Part shown: piece by piece, positions 23,839 through 32,842 of the stretch
Layout of the letters: each line of letters starts with the position of its first letter
How positions within the stretch are numbered: the first letter of the stretch is position 1
Assembly (NCBI RefSeq): GCF_002995495.1
Contig: NZ_PVZV01000001.1
Span: 1-64,000 of the forward strand
DNA length: 64,000 bases
Direction of reading: 5' to 3'
Source of the DNA: Actinocorallia populi
Lineage (GTDB): Bacteria; Actinomycetota; Actinomycetes; Streptosporangiales; Streptosporangiaceae
Notes under the pieces: generated by a model
Databases searched by the model: none
The model's input: the letters and a program-made list of their open reading frames with translations, nothing else
What the model was told of the DNA's origin: nothing
Made by a program: the position numbers and the translations under genes

Positions 23839-24243
23839 TCAGGCGGCGTCGAAGTCGGTGACGGGGGTGCGGCCGAAGCCGGCGAGAAGGGTTGCCCGGT
23901 CGTAGTACTCCAGCCATTCGGTCACCAGACCGTCCTGCAGGGTGAGGACGCCCACCACGGGGACCTCGGTGCGGCCGTGGGAGTTGTCGAAGACGTCGCG
24001 GCGTTCGAGGAAGACGCGGCCGTCGATGACGCCCATGGCCCGGATCCGGAGGTCCAGGTGGGTGAGGCCCTCGGCGAGGAGGGCCAGGCGGGAGCGGATG
24101 GCGGCACGGCCGTGCAGGGGCGCCTGCATGACGCTGTGGAGGACGCCGTCGGGGGCGAAGAGGGAGACGATCCCGTCCCAGTCGCGGGCGTTCCAGGCGC
24201 CGACCATCTCCCGGACGGTGCGGAGCTTCTCTTCGTCGGTCAC
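23839..24243 (-). CDS. SnoaL/NTF2-like protein
   Basis: Small alpha+beta barrel protein (134 aa) of the SnoaL-like/NTF2 superfamily: TVREMVGAWNARDWDGIVSLFAPDGVLHSV, then GRAAIRSRL and the strands EVPVVGVLTLQDGLVTEWLEYYDRA. Members are small-molecule isomerases, hydrolases, cyclases or binders, and the active-site residues here do not decide between these. Start GTG 24243 overlaps the stop of the acyl-CoA synthetase by 4 nt. It is the last gene of the leftward import/activation operon, so it probably acts on a CoA ester or free form of the imported compound (inference). Confidence 0.85.
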   Translation of the reverse strand: MTDEEKLRTVREMVGAWNARDWDGIVSLFAPDGVLHSVMQAPLHGRAAIRSRLALLAEGLTHLDLRIRAMGVIDGRVFLERRDVFDNSHGRTEVPVVGVLTLQDGLVTEWLEYYDRATLLAGFGRTPVTDFDAA

Positions 24244-25931
24244 TGGAGCTCCCTGCGCAGGTCGCGTTTGAGGATCTTGCCGATGGGGTTGCGGGGCAGG
24301 GCGGGGCGGAGTTCGAGGCGTTCGGGGAGCTTGAAGGACGCGATGCGCTGGTCGCGCAGGTGGGAGACGAGCTCGTCCAGGGTGGGGGTGGCGCCTTCCG
24401 CGGGGACGACGACGGCGCAGACCTTCTCGCCGAGGACGTCGTCGGGGTAGCCGACGACGGCGACCTCGGCGACGGACGGGTGCCCGGCCAGGAGGCCCTC
24501 CAGCTCGGCGGGGGCGATGTTCATGCCGCCGCGGATGATGAGGTCCTTGGCTCGGTCGACGTAGTGCAGGAAGCGTCCGTCCTCGCCGGCGATCTCGAAG
24601 ACGTCACCGGTGCGCAGGTAGCCCTCCTCGTCGAACGGGGTGGGCAGGTCGGCGCCGTTCAGGTAACCGGGGAAGATCGTCGGCCCCTTGATGCGCAGTT
24701 CGCCCGGCACGCCGGGCTCCGTCACCTCCTTGCCGGAGACGGGGTCGACCAGGCGCACGTCGACCCATTCGGCGACGCGGGACGTCCACTTCACGCCGGG
24801 GACGCCGTACCGGGGGAAGTAGCGGGCGCGCTGCTCGGGGTCGGGCACGTCCTGCGGGTCGGTGAGGAGCGCGATGCCCTCGTTGGAGCCGAAGAAGTTG
24901 ATGACGCCGATGCCGTGCCGCTCCTGCCAGCCACGCACCATCGCGGGCGGCAGCGGCGCCGAGCCGGAGCCGATGATGCGCAACGAGCTGAGGTCGGCGG
25001 CGGCGAGGATCTCGGGGCGGGCGAGCAGCAGGCTCAGCAGGGCGGGAGGCGCGACGGTGTACGTCGCCTTCTCCATGGCGATCTGCTTCAGGAACGTCGG
25101 CAGGTCGAACGGGTGGTGCTGGACGAACACTCCCCCGACGCGCAGCCACGGCAGGAACATGCCGTTGATGCCGGCCATGTTCACCATCGGGAACGGGTTG
25201 AGCAGCACGTCCTCGGAGGTCAGCTGCGGCGCGTCCACGGTCGCCCAGCTCATGGCGAGCCAGTCGTAGTGGGTGCGCGGCACGCCCTTCGGGGTGCTCT
25301 CGGTGCCGGACGTCCAGCAGATCGTCACGCAGTCGTTCGGGTCGGCCGGGTGCTCGGCGGCGTAGGCCTCGACGCGTTCCCGCGCCCCCGGGGCGAAGGC
25401 GATGGGCACGACGCCGTCCGGCAGGGACGCCCCGTACGCGAAGACCGTCCGCAGGCCGGGCAGCGAGGAGCGCACGTCGCAGATCTCCTGGACGGGTGAG
25501 CGGTCCCCGAGGCGGTCCACCGTCAGGTAGGCGTTGAAGCCCGCGAGCCGCCCGAGCTCGCCGATCTCGTGCTCCCGGTACTGCGCGGGCAGCGGCGAGA
25601 CCACGGCCCCGATCCGCCAGCACGCGAGGTAGGCGGCGACGAGCTCGACGGTGTTGGGCATCTGCAGCCCCACCACGTCGCCCTCGCCGACGCCGTGTGT
25701 CAGCAGGAGGTCGGCGAGCCCGTCGACCTCCGCGTCGAGTTCTCGCCAGGTCAGCCGGCGGGGTTGCTCGCCGGTCAGGTCGGCCTTGTTGGCGGGGTCG
25801 ACGGCCGCGAGCCGGTCGGGATCGGCCGCCACCCGCGCGCGGAACAGCCCGTCCATGGTCTCGTCGCTCCACCAGCCCGCGGCCTTGTACTCGGCGACGC
25901 GTTCGGCGGGGTGCAGTCCTCGGTGACCCAT
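24240..25931 (-). CDS. AMP-dependent acyl-CoA synthetase
   Basis: ANL-superfamily ligase (563 aa) that activates a carboxylic acid with ATP and CoA. P-loop TSGTESTPKGVP, A5-like FFGSNEGIAL, A7 GYLRTGD, A8 hinge DRAKDLIIRGGMNIAP, and catalytic Lys in NPIGKILKRDLRREL. Closest in style to medium/long-chain or aromatic acid ligases; the substrate is unknown. ATG 25931 has a GAGGAGAGG site. It lies downstream of livK with a GC-rich hairpin between, and its stop overlaps the SnoaL start. It is one of three such ligases within 15 kb (also 33.9 and 36.8 kb). Confidence 0.92.
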   Translation of the reverse strand: MGHRGLHPAERVAEYKAAGWWSDETMDGLFRARVAADPDRLAAVDPANKADLTGEQPRRLTWRELDAEVDGLADLLLTHGVGEGDVVGLQMPNTVELVAAYLACWRIGAVVSPLPAQYREHEIGELGRLAGFNAYLTVDRLGDRSPVQEICDVRSSLPGLRTVFAYGASLPDGVVPIAFAPGARERVEAYAAEHPADPNDCVTICWTSGTESTPKGVPRTHYDWLAMSWATVDAPQLTSEDVLLNPFPMVNMAGINGMFLPWLRVGGVFVQHHPFDLPTFLKQIAMEKATYTVAPPALLSLLLARPEILAAADLSSLRIIGSGSAPLPPAMVRGWQERHGIGVINFFGSNEGIALLTDPQDVPDPEQRARYFPRYGVPGVKWTSRVAEWVDVRLVDPVSGKEVTEPGVPGELRIKGPTIFPGYLNGADLPTPFDEEGYLRTGDVFEIAGEDGRFLHYVDRAKDLIIRGGMNIAPAELEGLLAGHPSVAEVAVVGYPDDVLGEKVCAVVVPAEGATPTLDELVSHLRDQRIASFKLPERLELRPALPRNPIGKILKRDLRRELQ

Positions 25932-25964
25932 CGCGTTGTCCTCTCCTCGTTCCCAGAGATCAGG

Positions 25965-25988
25965 GGCGGGCCGGCGCGCCGACCCGCC
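25965..25988 (-). terminator. Intra-operon hairpin between livK and ligase
   Basis: Near-perfect palindrome GGCGGG-N-CGGCGCGCCG-N-CCCGCC, 6 nt after the livK stop and 34 nt before the acyl-CoA synthetase. It could partially terminate transcription or protect the 3' end so that the abundant binding protein is made in excess. Confidence 0.55.
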
Positions 25989-25993
25989 GGGAG

Positions 25994-27268
25994 TCAGCTT
26001 CCGGAGATGTCGATGACGTCACCGGCCTCTTCGAAGATCCTCTTCTCAGCGGACCAGGCAAAGGGCTTGAATCCTGAAATACCGAGAGAATTCTCAACAG
26101 TCATCGTCCACCTGACACCGTCGATGAACATGGACGGCTCGTGGGACTGCGTGCGGGCGGCCTTGGCGATCCCGATCCGGCTCAGCCCGTCCGTGGACGC
26201 AGCGGCCTCGGTGAAGGCGTCCACCATGAGGTCGCCGATCGCCCACCCGTTGACGGTGTAGTTGTTCAGCGGGGCCTTCACGCCGTGCTTCTCGGTGGCG
26301 GCGAGGTACTCCCGGACGACCGGGTCCTCCTTGTAGAGCGGGTTGCCCGGGTCCTTCAGCCACACCATGACCTGCTGCCCGTCCGCGGCGTCCCCGGCGG
26401 GCGCGTACAGGGTGGCACCGTCCACGCAGTTGGCGGGCTGGACGAACGTCTCGGGCTTCCAGCCGGACCGCCCGACGGCCTGGGTGAGCGCGAGGCAGTC
26501 GGTCGTGACGCCCGCGTCCACCAGCACCTTCGCGCCGCTCTCCTTGAGCGTGGTGGCCGCCGCGTTCGGGTCGGTGAGCGGCGCCTCCTTCACGATGGTG
26601 ATGGAGGTGCCCTTGATCGCCTCCTTGAAGCCCTCGGCGTAGCTCTGCCCGGACTCGGTCTGGTTGGCGGCGAGCGCGACCTCCACCCCGTCCGGGTACT
26701 TCTTCTTGAGCTGCTCGACGACGGCCTTCATCTCGACGCCGCCCTCGGGCAGGTACTCGGTCGTCCAGGGGAAGTTCTCCGCGTCCTTGTACTCCGGCAG
26801 CGAGGCCTGGGCGAACAGCAGCGGCACGCACGCCTCGTTCTGGTCGTCGGCCATCGCGTTGAGCTGGCCGGACCCGAAGGTCTCCAGCACGTGGACCTTG
26901 TCCTTCTGGATGAGCTCCAGCCCGTTGGCCTTGGCCTTCTCGGGGTTGAAGGCGTCGTCCTTGGCGACGATCTCGATCTTCACCCCGTCGACGCCGCCCG
27001 CCTCGTTGGCGACCGCGAACCGGGCGTTCATGCCGTCGATGACCGCGCCGACGGCGGCGGCGAGCGGCCCGGACAGCGGCGCGCTCCAGCCCACCTTGAG
27101 CGTGCCGGTGATCTTCTCGGCCGCGGCCTCGGGATCGGCGCAGTCGGCGGCGGAGATGATCTCACCGGGGGCGCCGGTGGCCTCCTCCTCGGCGGAGCCG
27201 CCGGTGCCGCAGGCCGAGAGCAGCAGTACCGCCGAGACGCCGAGGGCGGTCAGGTGGGTCGTTCTCAT
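25994..27268 (-). CDS. livK: ABC transporter substrate-binding lipoprotein, LivK-like
   Basis: Periplasmic-type binding lipoprotein of 424 aa (peripla_BP_6). Lipobox LLSAC at residues 16-20; the mature chain has LKVGWSAPLSGPLAAAVGAV and the typical VALAANQTESGQSYAEGFKEA lobe. Start ATG 27268 overlaps the livM stop (ATGA), so it is the fifth gene of the liv operon. In actinomycete catabolic clusters such Liv-type systems import aromatic or hydrophobic acids rather than amino acids. That is inferred here from the adjacent CoA ligases. Confidence 0.9.
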   Translation of the reverse strand: MRTTHLTALGVSAVLLLSACGTGGSAEEEATGAPGEIISAADCADPEAAAEKITGTLKVGWSAPLSGPLAAAVGAVIDGMNARFAVANEAGGVDGVKIEIVAKDDAFNPEKAKANGLELIQKDKVHVLETFGSGQLNAMADDQNEACVPLLFAQASLPEYKDAENFPWTTEYLPEGGVEMKAVVEQLKKKYPDGVEVALAANQTESGQSYAEGFKEAIKGTSITIVKEAPLTDPNAAATTLKESGAKVLVDAGVTTDCLALTQAVGRSGWKPETFVQPANCVDGATLYAPAGDAADGQQVMVWLKDPGNPLYKEDPVVREYLAATEKHGVKAPLNNYTVNGWAIGDLMVDAFTEAAASTDGLSRIGIAKAARTQSHEPSMFIDGVRWTMTVENSLGISGFKPFAWSAEKRIFEEAGDVIDISGS

Positions 27269-28305
27269 CGCGTTTTCCTCTTCTTCTGTGCGGGGGAGGT
27301 GGGGGTGACACGCACGAAGCGGCGCATGACGCGGTTCAGGACCCCGACGACTCCCTCGGGCATGAGGAAGACGATCAGGATCAGGACGGCGCCGAAGATG
27401 ATCCCGGACAGGTGTCCGGAGGCCAGGTCCGAGCTGTAGTAGGGGATGAAGACGACGGCGAGCGCGCCCGCGACCGGCCCGTACAGGGTGGCCGCGCCGC
27501 CGACGAACAGCCCGGTGATGAGCTCGATGGACTTCAGGAGGGTGAAGGACCCGTCGGGTGACAGCGCCCCCACGTACATCGCGAACAGCCCGCCGGCCAG
27601 GCCGGTGATGGCCCCGGACAGCCCGAACACGATGGTCTTGACGGACGCGATGTGCACGCCCGACGAAGCCGCGGCCGCCTCGTTGTCGCGGGTGGCGATC
27701 ATCGCCATGCCCGTCCGGCTGCGGGTGAGGTTGCGCACCAGCAGCAGGACGGCGATCAGGGTGACGGCGCTGACCCAGTACAGCCAGACGCCGCGCTGCC
27801 CGAGGGACAGGCCCGTCCACTCCGGAGGGGCGAGCTGCTTGGAGCGGATGACCATGCCGGCCGCGCCGCCGGTGAGGTCGGTGAAGCGGCGGACGAGTTC
27901 GGGGAAGGCGACGCCGACCGCGAGGGTGACCAGTGCCAGGTACAGGCCGCGGATGCGCAGGGCGGGCAGCCCGACGAGGAAGCCGAGGACGAAGCACAGG
28001 ACGGTCGCGACGGGCAGCGTCAGCATCGGCTCGACGTCGTAGGTGACGACGAGGACGCCGGTGGTGTACGCGCCGAGCCCGAAGAACGCCGAGTGCCCGA
28101 TGGACAGCAGCCCGGTGTAGCCGGTGGCGAGGTTGAGCCCGCTGATCGCGATCGCGAAGATCAGCACGCTGGTGAGCTGGCCGACCCGGAAGGGCTCCTG
28201 GGCCGCGCCCCACAGCAGCACCAGCGCGACCAGTGCGAGCCCGCCGAGCTGCAGCGCGCGGTGCCGCGCCGAGCCCTGGGCGACAGCGAGACGTGGAGAG
28301 TTCAC
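27265..28305 (-). CDS. livM: ABC transporter permease, LivM-like
   Basis: Permease of 346 aa with about nine hydrophobic segments and the branched-chain permease signature GLNLATGYTGLLSIGHSAFFGLGAY, split here by the conserved Gly-Tyr-Thr-Gly. GTG 28305 overlaps the livH stop. The C-terminus is basic (QKKRKTR), and its stop overlaps the livK ATG. It pairs with LivH to form the membrane channel. Confidence 0.9.
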   Translation of the reverse strand: MNSPRLAVAQGSARHRALQLGGLALVALVLLWGAAQEPFRVGQLTSVLIFAIAISGLNLATGYTGLLSIGHSAFFGLGAYTTGVLVVTYDVEPMLTLPVATVLCFVLGFLVGLPALRIRGLYLALVTLAVGVAFPELVRRFTDLTGGAAGMVIRSKQLAPPEWTGLSLGQRGVWLYWVSAVTLIAVLLLVRNLTRSRTGMAMIATRDNEAAAASSGVHIASVKTIVFGLSGAITGLAGGLFAMYVGALSPDGSFTLLKSIELITGLFVGGAATLYGPVAGALAVVFIPYYSSDLASGHLSGIIFGAVLILIVFLMPEGVVGVLNRVMRRFVRVTPTSPAQKKRKTR

Positions 28306-29198
28306 AACCGCTCCATCTGCCGGGTGCCGAACAGGCCCGTGGGCTTGAACAGCAGGATGAACACGATGATCACCAGTGCCGCGGTCTGCGGCAGGGTGCC
28401 GCCGACGAAGCCGACGTAACCGGTGATCATGGCCTCGAGGAGGCCGATGGCCAGGCCGCCGACGACCGCGCCGACCGGGCTGTCGAGCCCGCCGAACAGG
28501 GCCGCGGCCGAGGCGTAGATGAGGATCGGGAACATGGTCGTCAGCCCGAGCTGGTGGGCCGACAGGGGCGCGATGAGCACGCCGGCGAAGGAGCCGATGA
28601 TCCCGGCCAGGCCCCAGCCGAGCATGAGGATCCGGCCCGTCGGCACCCCGGCGAGCGCGGCCGACTCGGGGTTGTCGGCCACGGCCCGCATGTTCAGGCC
28701 GAGCCGGGTGCGGTTGAACAGGAAGAACACCGCGCCGATCAGGACGATCACCACGAGCCAGACGCCGAGCGCGTCGAAGTACAGGCGGGCTCCGCCGACC
28801 GTCGTGAAGTCGTCCTGCCCCGCGGGGAACAGGCTCGGCATGTTCTTGGACTCGGAGTTCCAGATCAGCCCGGCGAGCGCGTTGAACCCGGTGAACAGGC
28901 CGAGCGCGACGATGAGCGAGGCCATGTCGTTGCGTTTGCGGATGGGCCGGATCAGGGTGCGCTCCGTGACCGCGCCCAGCACGAACCCGACGGCCGCCGC
29001 GACGAGCGCCGCGATCCAGACGGGCTGCCCCTGGACCGTCAGCCACCAGGCGACGTAGGTGGTGAACAGCGCCATCTCGCCCTGGGCGAAGTTGATCGTG
29101 CCGGTGCCGCGGAAGACCACGACCAGGGCCATCGCCATGATCGCGTAGACGGCTCCGTTGGTGACGCCGTCGAAGAGGCGCTCGAGGAAGATGTCCAT
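28302..29198 (-). CDS. livH: ABC transporter permease, LivH-like
   Basis: Permease of 298 aa with about eight membrane spans, starting MDIFLERLFDGVTNGAVYAI and carrying the GTGTINFAQGEMALF signature near residues 31-45. ATG 29198, nine nt after the livF stop. It is the partner of LivM, and overlap with livM (GTGA) implies matched translation. Confidence 0.9.
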   Translation of the reverse strand: MDIFLERLFDGVTNGAVYAIMAMALVVVFRGTGTINFAQGEMALFTTYVAWWLTVQGQPVWIAALVAAAVGFVLGAVTERTLIRPIRKRNDMASLIVALGLFTGFNALAGLIWNSESKNMPSLFPAGQDDFTTVGGARLYFDALGVWLVVIVLIGAVFFLFNRTRLGLNMRAVADNPESAALAGVPTGRILMLGWGLAGIIGSFAGVLIAPLSAHQLGLTTMFPILIYASAAALFGGLDSPVGAVVGGLAIGLLEAMITGYVGFVGGTLPQTAALVIIVFILLFKPTGLFGTRQMERL

Positions 29199-29207
29199 CG
29201 GTGTCCC

Positions 29208-29918
29208 TCACAACCCCAGGTAGGCGCGGCGGATGGACTCGTCCTCGCGGAACCGCGCGGCCTCCCCCTCGGCCACGACCCGGCCGACCTCCAGGAGGTA
29301 GACGCGGGACGCGAGGTCGAGGGCGAGGTCGGCGTTCTGCTCGACGAGCAGCAGGGCGGTGCCCTCGGCGCGGTTGACGTCGGCCAGGGTCGCGAACAGC
29401 TCCGAGACGATCCGGGGCGCCAGGCCCAGGCTCGGCTCGTCGCACAGCAGCAGCCGCGGCCGGGACATCAGGGCCCGCGCGACGGCGAGCATCTGCTGCT
29501 CGCCCCCGGAGAGCGTCCCCGCCTCCTGGCCGCCGCGTTCGGCGAGGACCGGGAAGACCGAGCACCAGCGGTCTACGTCCTCCCGGATCCCCGCCTTGTC
29601 GCGGCGCAGCGCCGCGCCGACGCGCAGGTTGTCGAGCACGGTGAGGTGGGAGAACGTCCCGCGCCCTTGCGGGACCAGGCTCACTCCGCGCCCGACGACC
29701 GCGTCGGGGCCCAGCCCGTCCAGGGACCGCCCGTCGAAGACGACGGTCCCGGTGTGGGGGATGAGGCCGCTGAGCGCCCGCATCGTGGTGGTCTTTCCGG
29801 CCCCGTTGGCGCCGAGCACCACGACGACCTCGCCCTCCTCGACCCTCAGGTCGAGCCCGTGCAGGACCCGGGCGGGCCCGTAGCCGGCGGTCAGGCCGGT
29901 CACCTCGAGCAGGCTCAT
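29208..29918 (-). CDS. livF: ABC transporter ATPase, LivF-like
   Basis: ATPase of 236 aa. Walker A VLGANGAGKTTTM, ABC signature LSGGEQQML, Walker B RLLLCDEPSLGLAP, switch His in LVEQNADLA (His replaced by Asn-Ala, as is normal for LivF). ATG 29918 overlaps the livG stop (ATGA). It powers import together with LivG. Confidence 0.9.
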   Translation of the reverse strand: MSLLEVTGLTAGYGPARVLHGLDLRVEEGEVVVVLGANGAGKTTTMRALSGLIPHTGTVVFDGRSLDGLGPDAVVGRGVSLVPQGRGTFSHLTVLDNLRVGAALRRDKAGIREDVDRWCSVFPVLAERGGQEAGTLSGGEQQMLAVARALMSRPRLLLCDEPSLGLAPRIVSELFATLADVNRAEGTALLLVEQNADLALDLASRVYLLEVGRVVAEGEAARFREDESIRRAYLGL

Positions 29919-30697
29919 GACGCACGCCCCAGGTAGGCCGCGATGACCCGCTCCTCGGACCGCACTTCCTCGGGCGTCCCGTCGGCGATGTCGCGGCCCG
30001 ACTCCATGGCCACGACGTGGTCGCAGATGCCCATGACGAGGCCCATGTGGTGTTCGACGAGCAGGGCTCCGAGGCCGCGTTCGCGGCGGAGCCTCATGAT
30101 CAGCTCGCCGAGCTCGTCGACCTCGGCGTGGGTGAGGCCGCCGGCGGGCTCGTCGAGCAGCAGCAGCCCGGGTTCCGCGGCCAGCGCGCGGGCCAGTTCG
30201 ACCCGTTTGAGCGTGCCGAACGGCAGCCCGTGGGCGGGCAGGTCGGCGACCTCGGACAGCGCCAGGTCGGCGAGGATCTCACGGGCCTCGGCCTCCAGCC
30301 TGCGCTGGGTGCGCCGGGTGGCGGGCCTGCCCAGGGCGGCCGCGGCGAAGCCCGCCGGGCTGCGGGAGTGCGCGCCCACGAGGGTGTTCTCCAGGACGGT
30401 CAGGGAGGGGAAGAGCGCGAGGTTCTGGAACGTCCGGGCGACGCCGAGGCGGATGATCCGGTCGGCACGGGTGCGCAGAAGGTCGGCGCCGCCGAAGGTG
30501 ATCGAGCCGGAGTCCGGCCGGTAGATGCGGGTGACGCAGTTGAACAGGGTGGTCTTGCCGGCTCCGTTGGGACCGATGAGCCCGCAGATCTCGCCGGGAG
30601 CGACGGTGAGCGACACCCCGTCCAGGGCGGTGACGCCGCCGAAACGCAGGGTCACGTCCGAGATCTTCAGTTCGGGGGGTGGGGTGACGGTGGGCAT
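29915..30697 (-). CDS. livG: ABC transporter ATPase, LivG-like
   Basis: ATPase of 260 aa, first gene of the leftward operon. Walker A GLIGPNGAGKTTLFN, LivG-specific GVARTFQNLALFPSLTVLEN, signature region FGTLKRVELARAL (the canonical LSGG is degenerate here), Walker B GLLLLDEPAGGL and switch His in LLVEHHMGLV. ATG 30697 has an AAGGAGCC site. Upstream lies the divergent control region with two copies of the CTACAAC-N4-AGAGTGA element. Confidence 0.9.
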   Translation of the reverse strand: MPTVTPPPELKISDVTLRFGGVTALDGVSLTVAPGEICGLIGPNGAGKTTLFNCVTRIYRPDSGSITFGGADLLRTRADRIIRLGVARTFQNLALFPSLTVLENTLVGAHSRSPAGFAAAALGRPATRRTQRRLEAEAREILADLALSEVADLPAHGLPFGTLKRVELARALAAEPGLLLLDEPAGGLTHAEVDELGELIMRLRRERGLGALLVEHHMGLVMGICDHVVAMESGRDIADGTPEEVRSEERVIAAYLGRAS

Positions 30698-30759
30698 CCG
30701 GCTGGCTCCTTACGGGGGTGACACTTCAATTAGCAGTGTGCTGCCGGTCACATCATTTG

Positions 30760-30777
30760 CTACAACAAAAAGAGTGA
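30760..30777 (+). promoter_or_regulatory. Regulon element copy 1 (CTACAAC-N4-AGAGTGA)
   Basis: CTACAAC (30760-30766), AAAA, AGAGTGA (30771-30777). Oriented toward the rightward SnoaL operon. It forms the left arm of a large inverted repeat with copy 2, together with GACCAC (30775-30780) and GTGGTC (30790-30795) between them. Confidence 0.7.
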
Positions 30778-30798
30778 CCACGTCAACGGGTGGTCATC

Positions 30799-30816
30799 TC
30801 ACTCTCTTAGTTGTAG
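30799..30816 (-). promoter_or_regulatory. Regulon element copy 2 (CTACAAC-N4-AGAGTGA)
   Basis: The same element on the opposite strand: TCACTCT (30799-30805), CTTA, GTTGTAG (30810-30816). It points toward livG. Both 7-mers match copy 1 exactly and the spacer is also 4 bp. Confidence 0.7.
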
Positions 30817-30861
30817 CGTGACCGAGACCGGGATCACCCCCGACTCGACGAGGAGGCCGAG

Positions 30862-31410
30862 ATGAGCGAAGCCGCGGTACGCGCCCTGCTGGACAAACAG
30901 GAGATCTACGAAGTACTCGCCCGCTACCTGCGCGCCGTCGACCGCGGAGACGTCGGCGGCGTGCGCGCCTGCTACCTGCCCGGTGCCACCGAGGACCACG
31001 GAGGCGTCTTCACCGGCACCGCCGACGACTACGTGGCCAGCGTCGGCGCGGTCCTCACCCACCCGCGCTCCCGGACCATGCACTGCATGACGAACGTGCT
31101 GGTCGAGCTCTCGCCCGACGACCCCGACACCGCGCAGGCGGAGTCGTACGTGACCACGTTCGGTTACGTCCGCACCCCGGACGGGCCCGGCCACTCCTTC
31201 GTCGGAGCGCGCATCGTCGACCGGATGGAGCGGCGCGGGGGCCGGTGGGGGATCGCGCACCGCGCGCTCGTCTGGGACTGGAGCCACGACGCCCCGGCCA
31301 GCGAGACCTGGCTCTTCGGGATGCTCATCGGCGATCCGGCCGGCCTCACGCGGAGCGGCAAGTACCCGAACGATCCCGTCTACACGAACCTGAACGGAGC
31401 GGGCGCATGA
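30862..31410 (+). CDS. SnoaL-like/NTF2 family protein
   Basis: Protein of 182 aa of the SnoaL_4-like group (similar to dehydratase/ring-hydroxylating small-subunit folds): LLDKQEIYEVLARYLRAVDRGDV, then HCMTNVLVEL and ESYVTTFGYVRT. A possible catalytic Asp-His pair is in the DRGD and HCM region. Start ATG 30862 has an AGGAGG site. It is first of five genes, all overlapping by 4 nt, running to the acyl-CoA synthetase at 35486. The exact reaction is unknown. Confidence 0.85.
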   Translation: MSEAAVRALLDKQEIYEVLARYLRAVDRGDVGGVRACYLPGATEDHGGVFTGTADDYVASVGAVLTHPRSRTMHCMTNVLVELSPDDPDTAQAESYVTTFGYVRTPDGPGHSFVGARIVDRMERRGGRWGIAHRALVWDWSHDAPASETWLFGMLIGDPAGLTRSGKYPNDPVYTNLNGAGA

Positions 31411-32153
31411 TCCGGATCGAGGGCGTCACCGCGCTGGTGACCGGAGGCAACCGCGGCATCGGACGGGCCTTCGTCGAGGAGCTGCTCGCGCAGGGCGCCG
31501 CCCGCGTGTACGCCGCCGCGCGCAACCCCGGCGACATCGCCCCGGGGCCGGGCGTGGTGCCCGTCAGGCTGGACGTGACCGATCCCGCGCAGGTGCGCGA
31601 GGCGGCCGCGGCCTGCCCGGACGTCTCGCTACTGATCAACAACGCGGGGCTGTTCGCCGGGGAGCGGCTGGTCAAGGCCGAGGACCCGGACGCGGCGCGG
31701 GCCGAGATGGAGGTCAACTACTTCGGGGTCCTCGCCATGACCAGGGAGTTCGCCCCGGTACTGGCCGCCAACAAAGGCGGCGCCATCGCGAACGTGCTGT
31801 CGGTCGCGGGCATGGTGCCCGCGCCGTTCATGGGCGGCTACTCCCCCTCCAAGGCGGCGGCGCTGTGGCTGAGCACGATCACGCGGGCCGAGCTGGAGCC
31901 GCAGGGCACCGCGGTGACCGCGCTGATCGTCGGATCGGTCGACACCCGCATGGCCTCGCACGTGGACGGCGAGAAGGAGGACCCCCGGGACGTCGCCCGC
32001 GCCGGGTTGAAGGCCGTCGCACGCGGGGAGCACGTCGCCGACACCGACTGGATGGCGGTCGACGCGCGGGCCCGGATGTCCCGCGACCCCGCCGCGTACG
32101 AAAGGCAGCTGGCCAAGCTGCTGCACGTCTCGAACCTGCGGACCGGCCGGTGA
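31407..32153 (+). CDS. Short-chain dehydrogenase/reductase
   Basis: SDR of 248 aa: nucleotide motif TGGNRGIG, NNAG at LLINNAG, catalytic Ser in NVLSVAG, and Tyr-x3-Lys in YSPSKAA. Classical NAD(P)-dependent alcohol/ketone oxidoreductase; cofactor preference is not decided. ATG 31407 overlaps the previous stop. It is the second gene of the rightward five-gene operon. Confidence 0.9.
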   Translation: MIRIEGVTALVTGGNRGIGRAFVEELLAQGAARVYAAARNPGDIAPGPGVVPVRLDVTDPAQVREAAAACPDVSLLINNAGLFAGERLVKAEDPDAARAEMEVNYFGVLAMTREFAPVLAANKGGAIANVLSVAGMVPAPFMGGYSPSKAAALWLSTITRAELEPQGTAVTALIVGSVDTRMASHVDGEKEDPRDVARAGLKAVARGEHVADTDWMAVDARARMSRDPAAYERQLAKLLHVSNLRTGR

Positions 32154-32842
32154 ACGGGCTCGAACTCGTCCAGGCGTCGGCCGCCGGGCATGAGCTCTCC
32201 ACCCGTCCGCGCGAGGTGCTGGGGCTGCCGCCCGGCTTCCCCGACCCGGAGCTGGCGAGCTGGGGGATGGTCAACGAGGTCCTCAACCTGGGGCGGACGT
32301 ACCTGGAGTTCCTCGCCCCTTCCGCCCCTTCCTCTCCGCTGCATCGGTTCCTGGCGCGCGGGGCGGGCGGGTACGTCGTCGCCGTCCGGGTGCCGGACAC
32401 GGACGCGCTGGTCGAACGGGCTTCACGGCGCGGAGTGCGGGTGGTGCACCGGCAGGAGTTCCACGGGGCGGAGATCGTCCAGCTCCACCCCGCGGATCTG
32501 GGCGTGATGCTCGAAGCGGACCTTCTCCCGGACGGACGGCACTGGCACTACGACACCTGGGACGTTCCGGAACGGCCTTCGGACGCTCCGGGCGGGGATC
32601 TCGTGGCGGTGGACATCGCGGTGGACTCGCCCGAGGAGACGGCTTCGTTGTGGGCCCACCTGCTGGACGCCCCTCCGGCCTCCGCCACTTCCGTACAGGT
32701 GGGATCCGGTCTGGTGCGATTCGTGCCCTCAGCCGGGCGTACCGGACTCATCGCCGTCGACCTGCGTTCCGCGCAGGCGGCCGAACACGTGCTCTCCGGG
32801 CTCGTCGTTCGCCTCGTTCCCGTCTCCGAGGAGGGTGCGTGA
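32150..32842 (+). CDS. VOC/glyoxalase-like protein
   Basis: Protein of 230 aa with two weak vicinal-oxygen-chelate modules (glyoxalase-like). Module 1: VNEVLNLGRTYLEFLAPS through AEIVQLHPADLGVMLEAD; module 2: GDLVAVDIAVDSPEETASLW through GLIAVDLRS. The metal-ligand positions (Glu/His) look plausible in the first module only. Such proteins are dioxygenases, epimerases or isomerases. GTG 32150 overlaps the SDR stop. The role in the operon is unknown. Confidence 0.75.
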   Translation: MNGLELVQASAAGHELSTRPREVLGLPPGFPDPELASWGMVNEVLNLGRTYLEFLAPSAPSSPLHRFLARGAGGYVVAVRVPDTDALVERASRRGVRVVHRQEFHGAEIVQLHPADLGVMLEADLLPDGRHWHYDTWDVPERPSDAPGGDLVAVDIAVDSPEETASLWAHLLDAPPASATSVQVGSGLVRFVPSAGRTGLIAVDLRSAQAAEHVLSGLVVRLVPVSEEGA

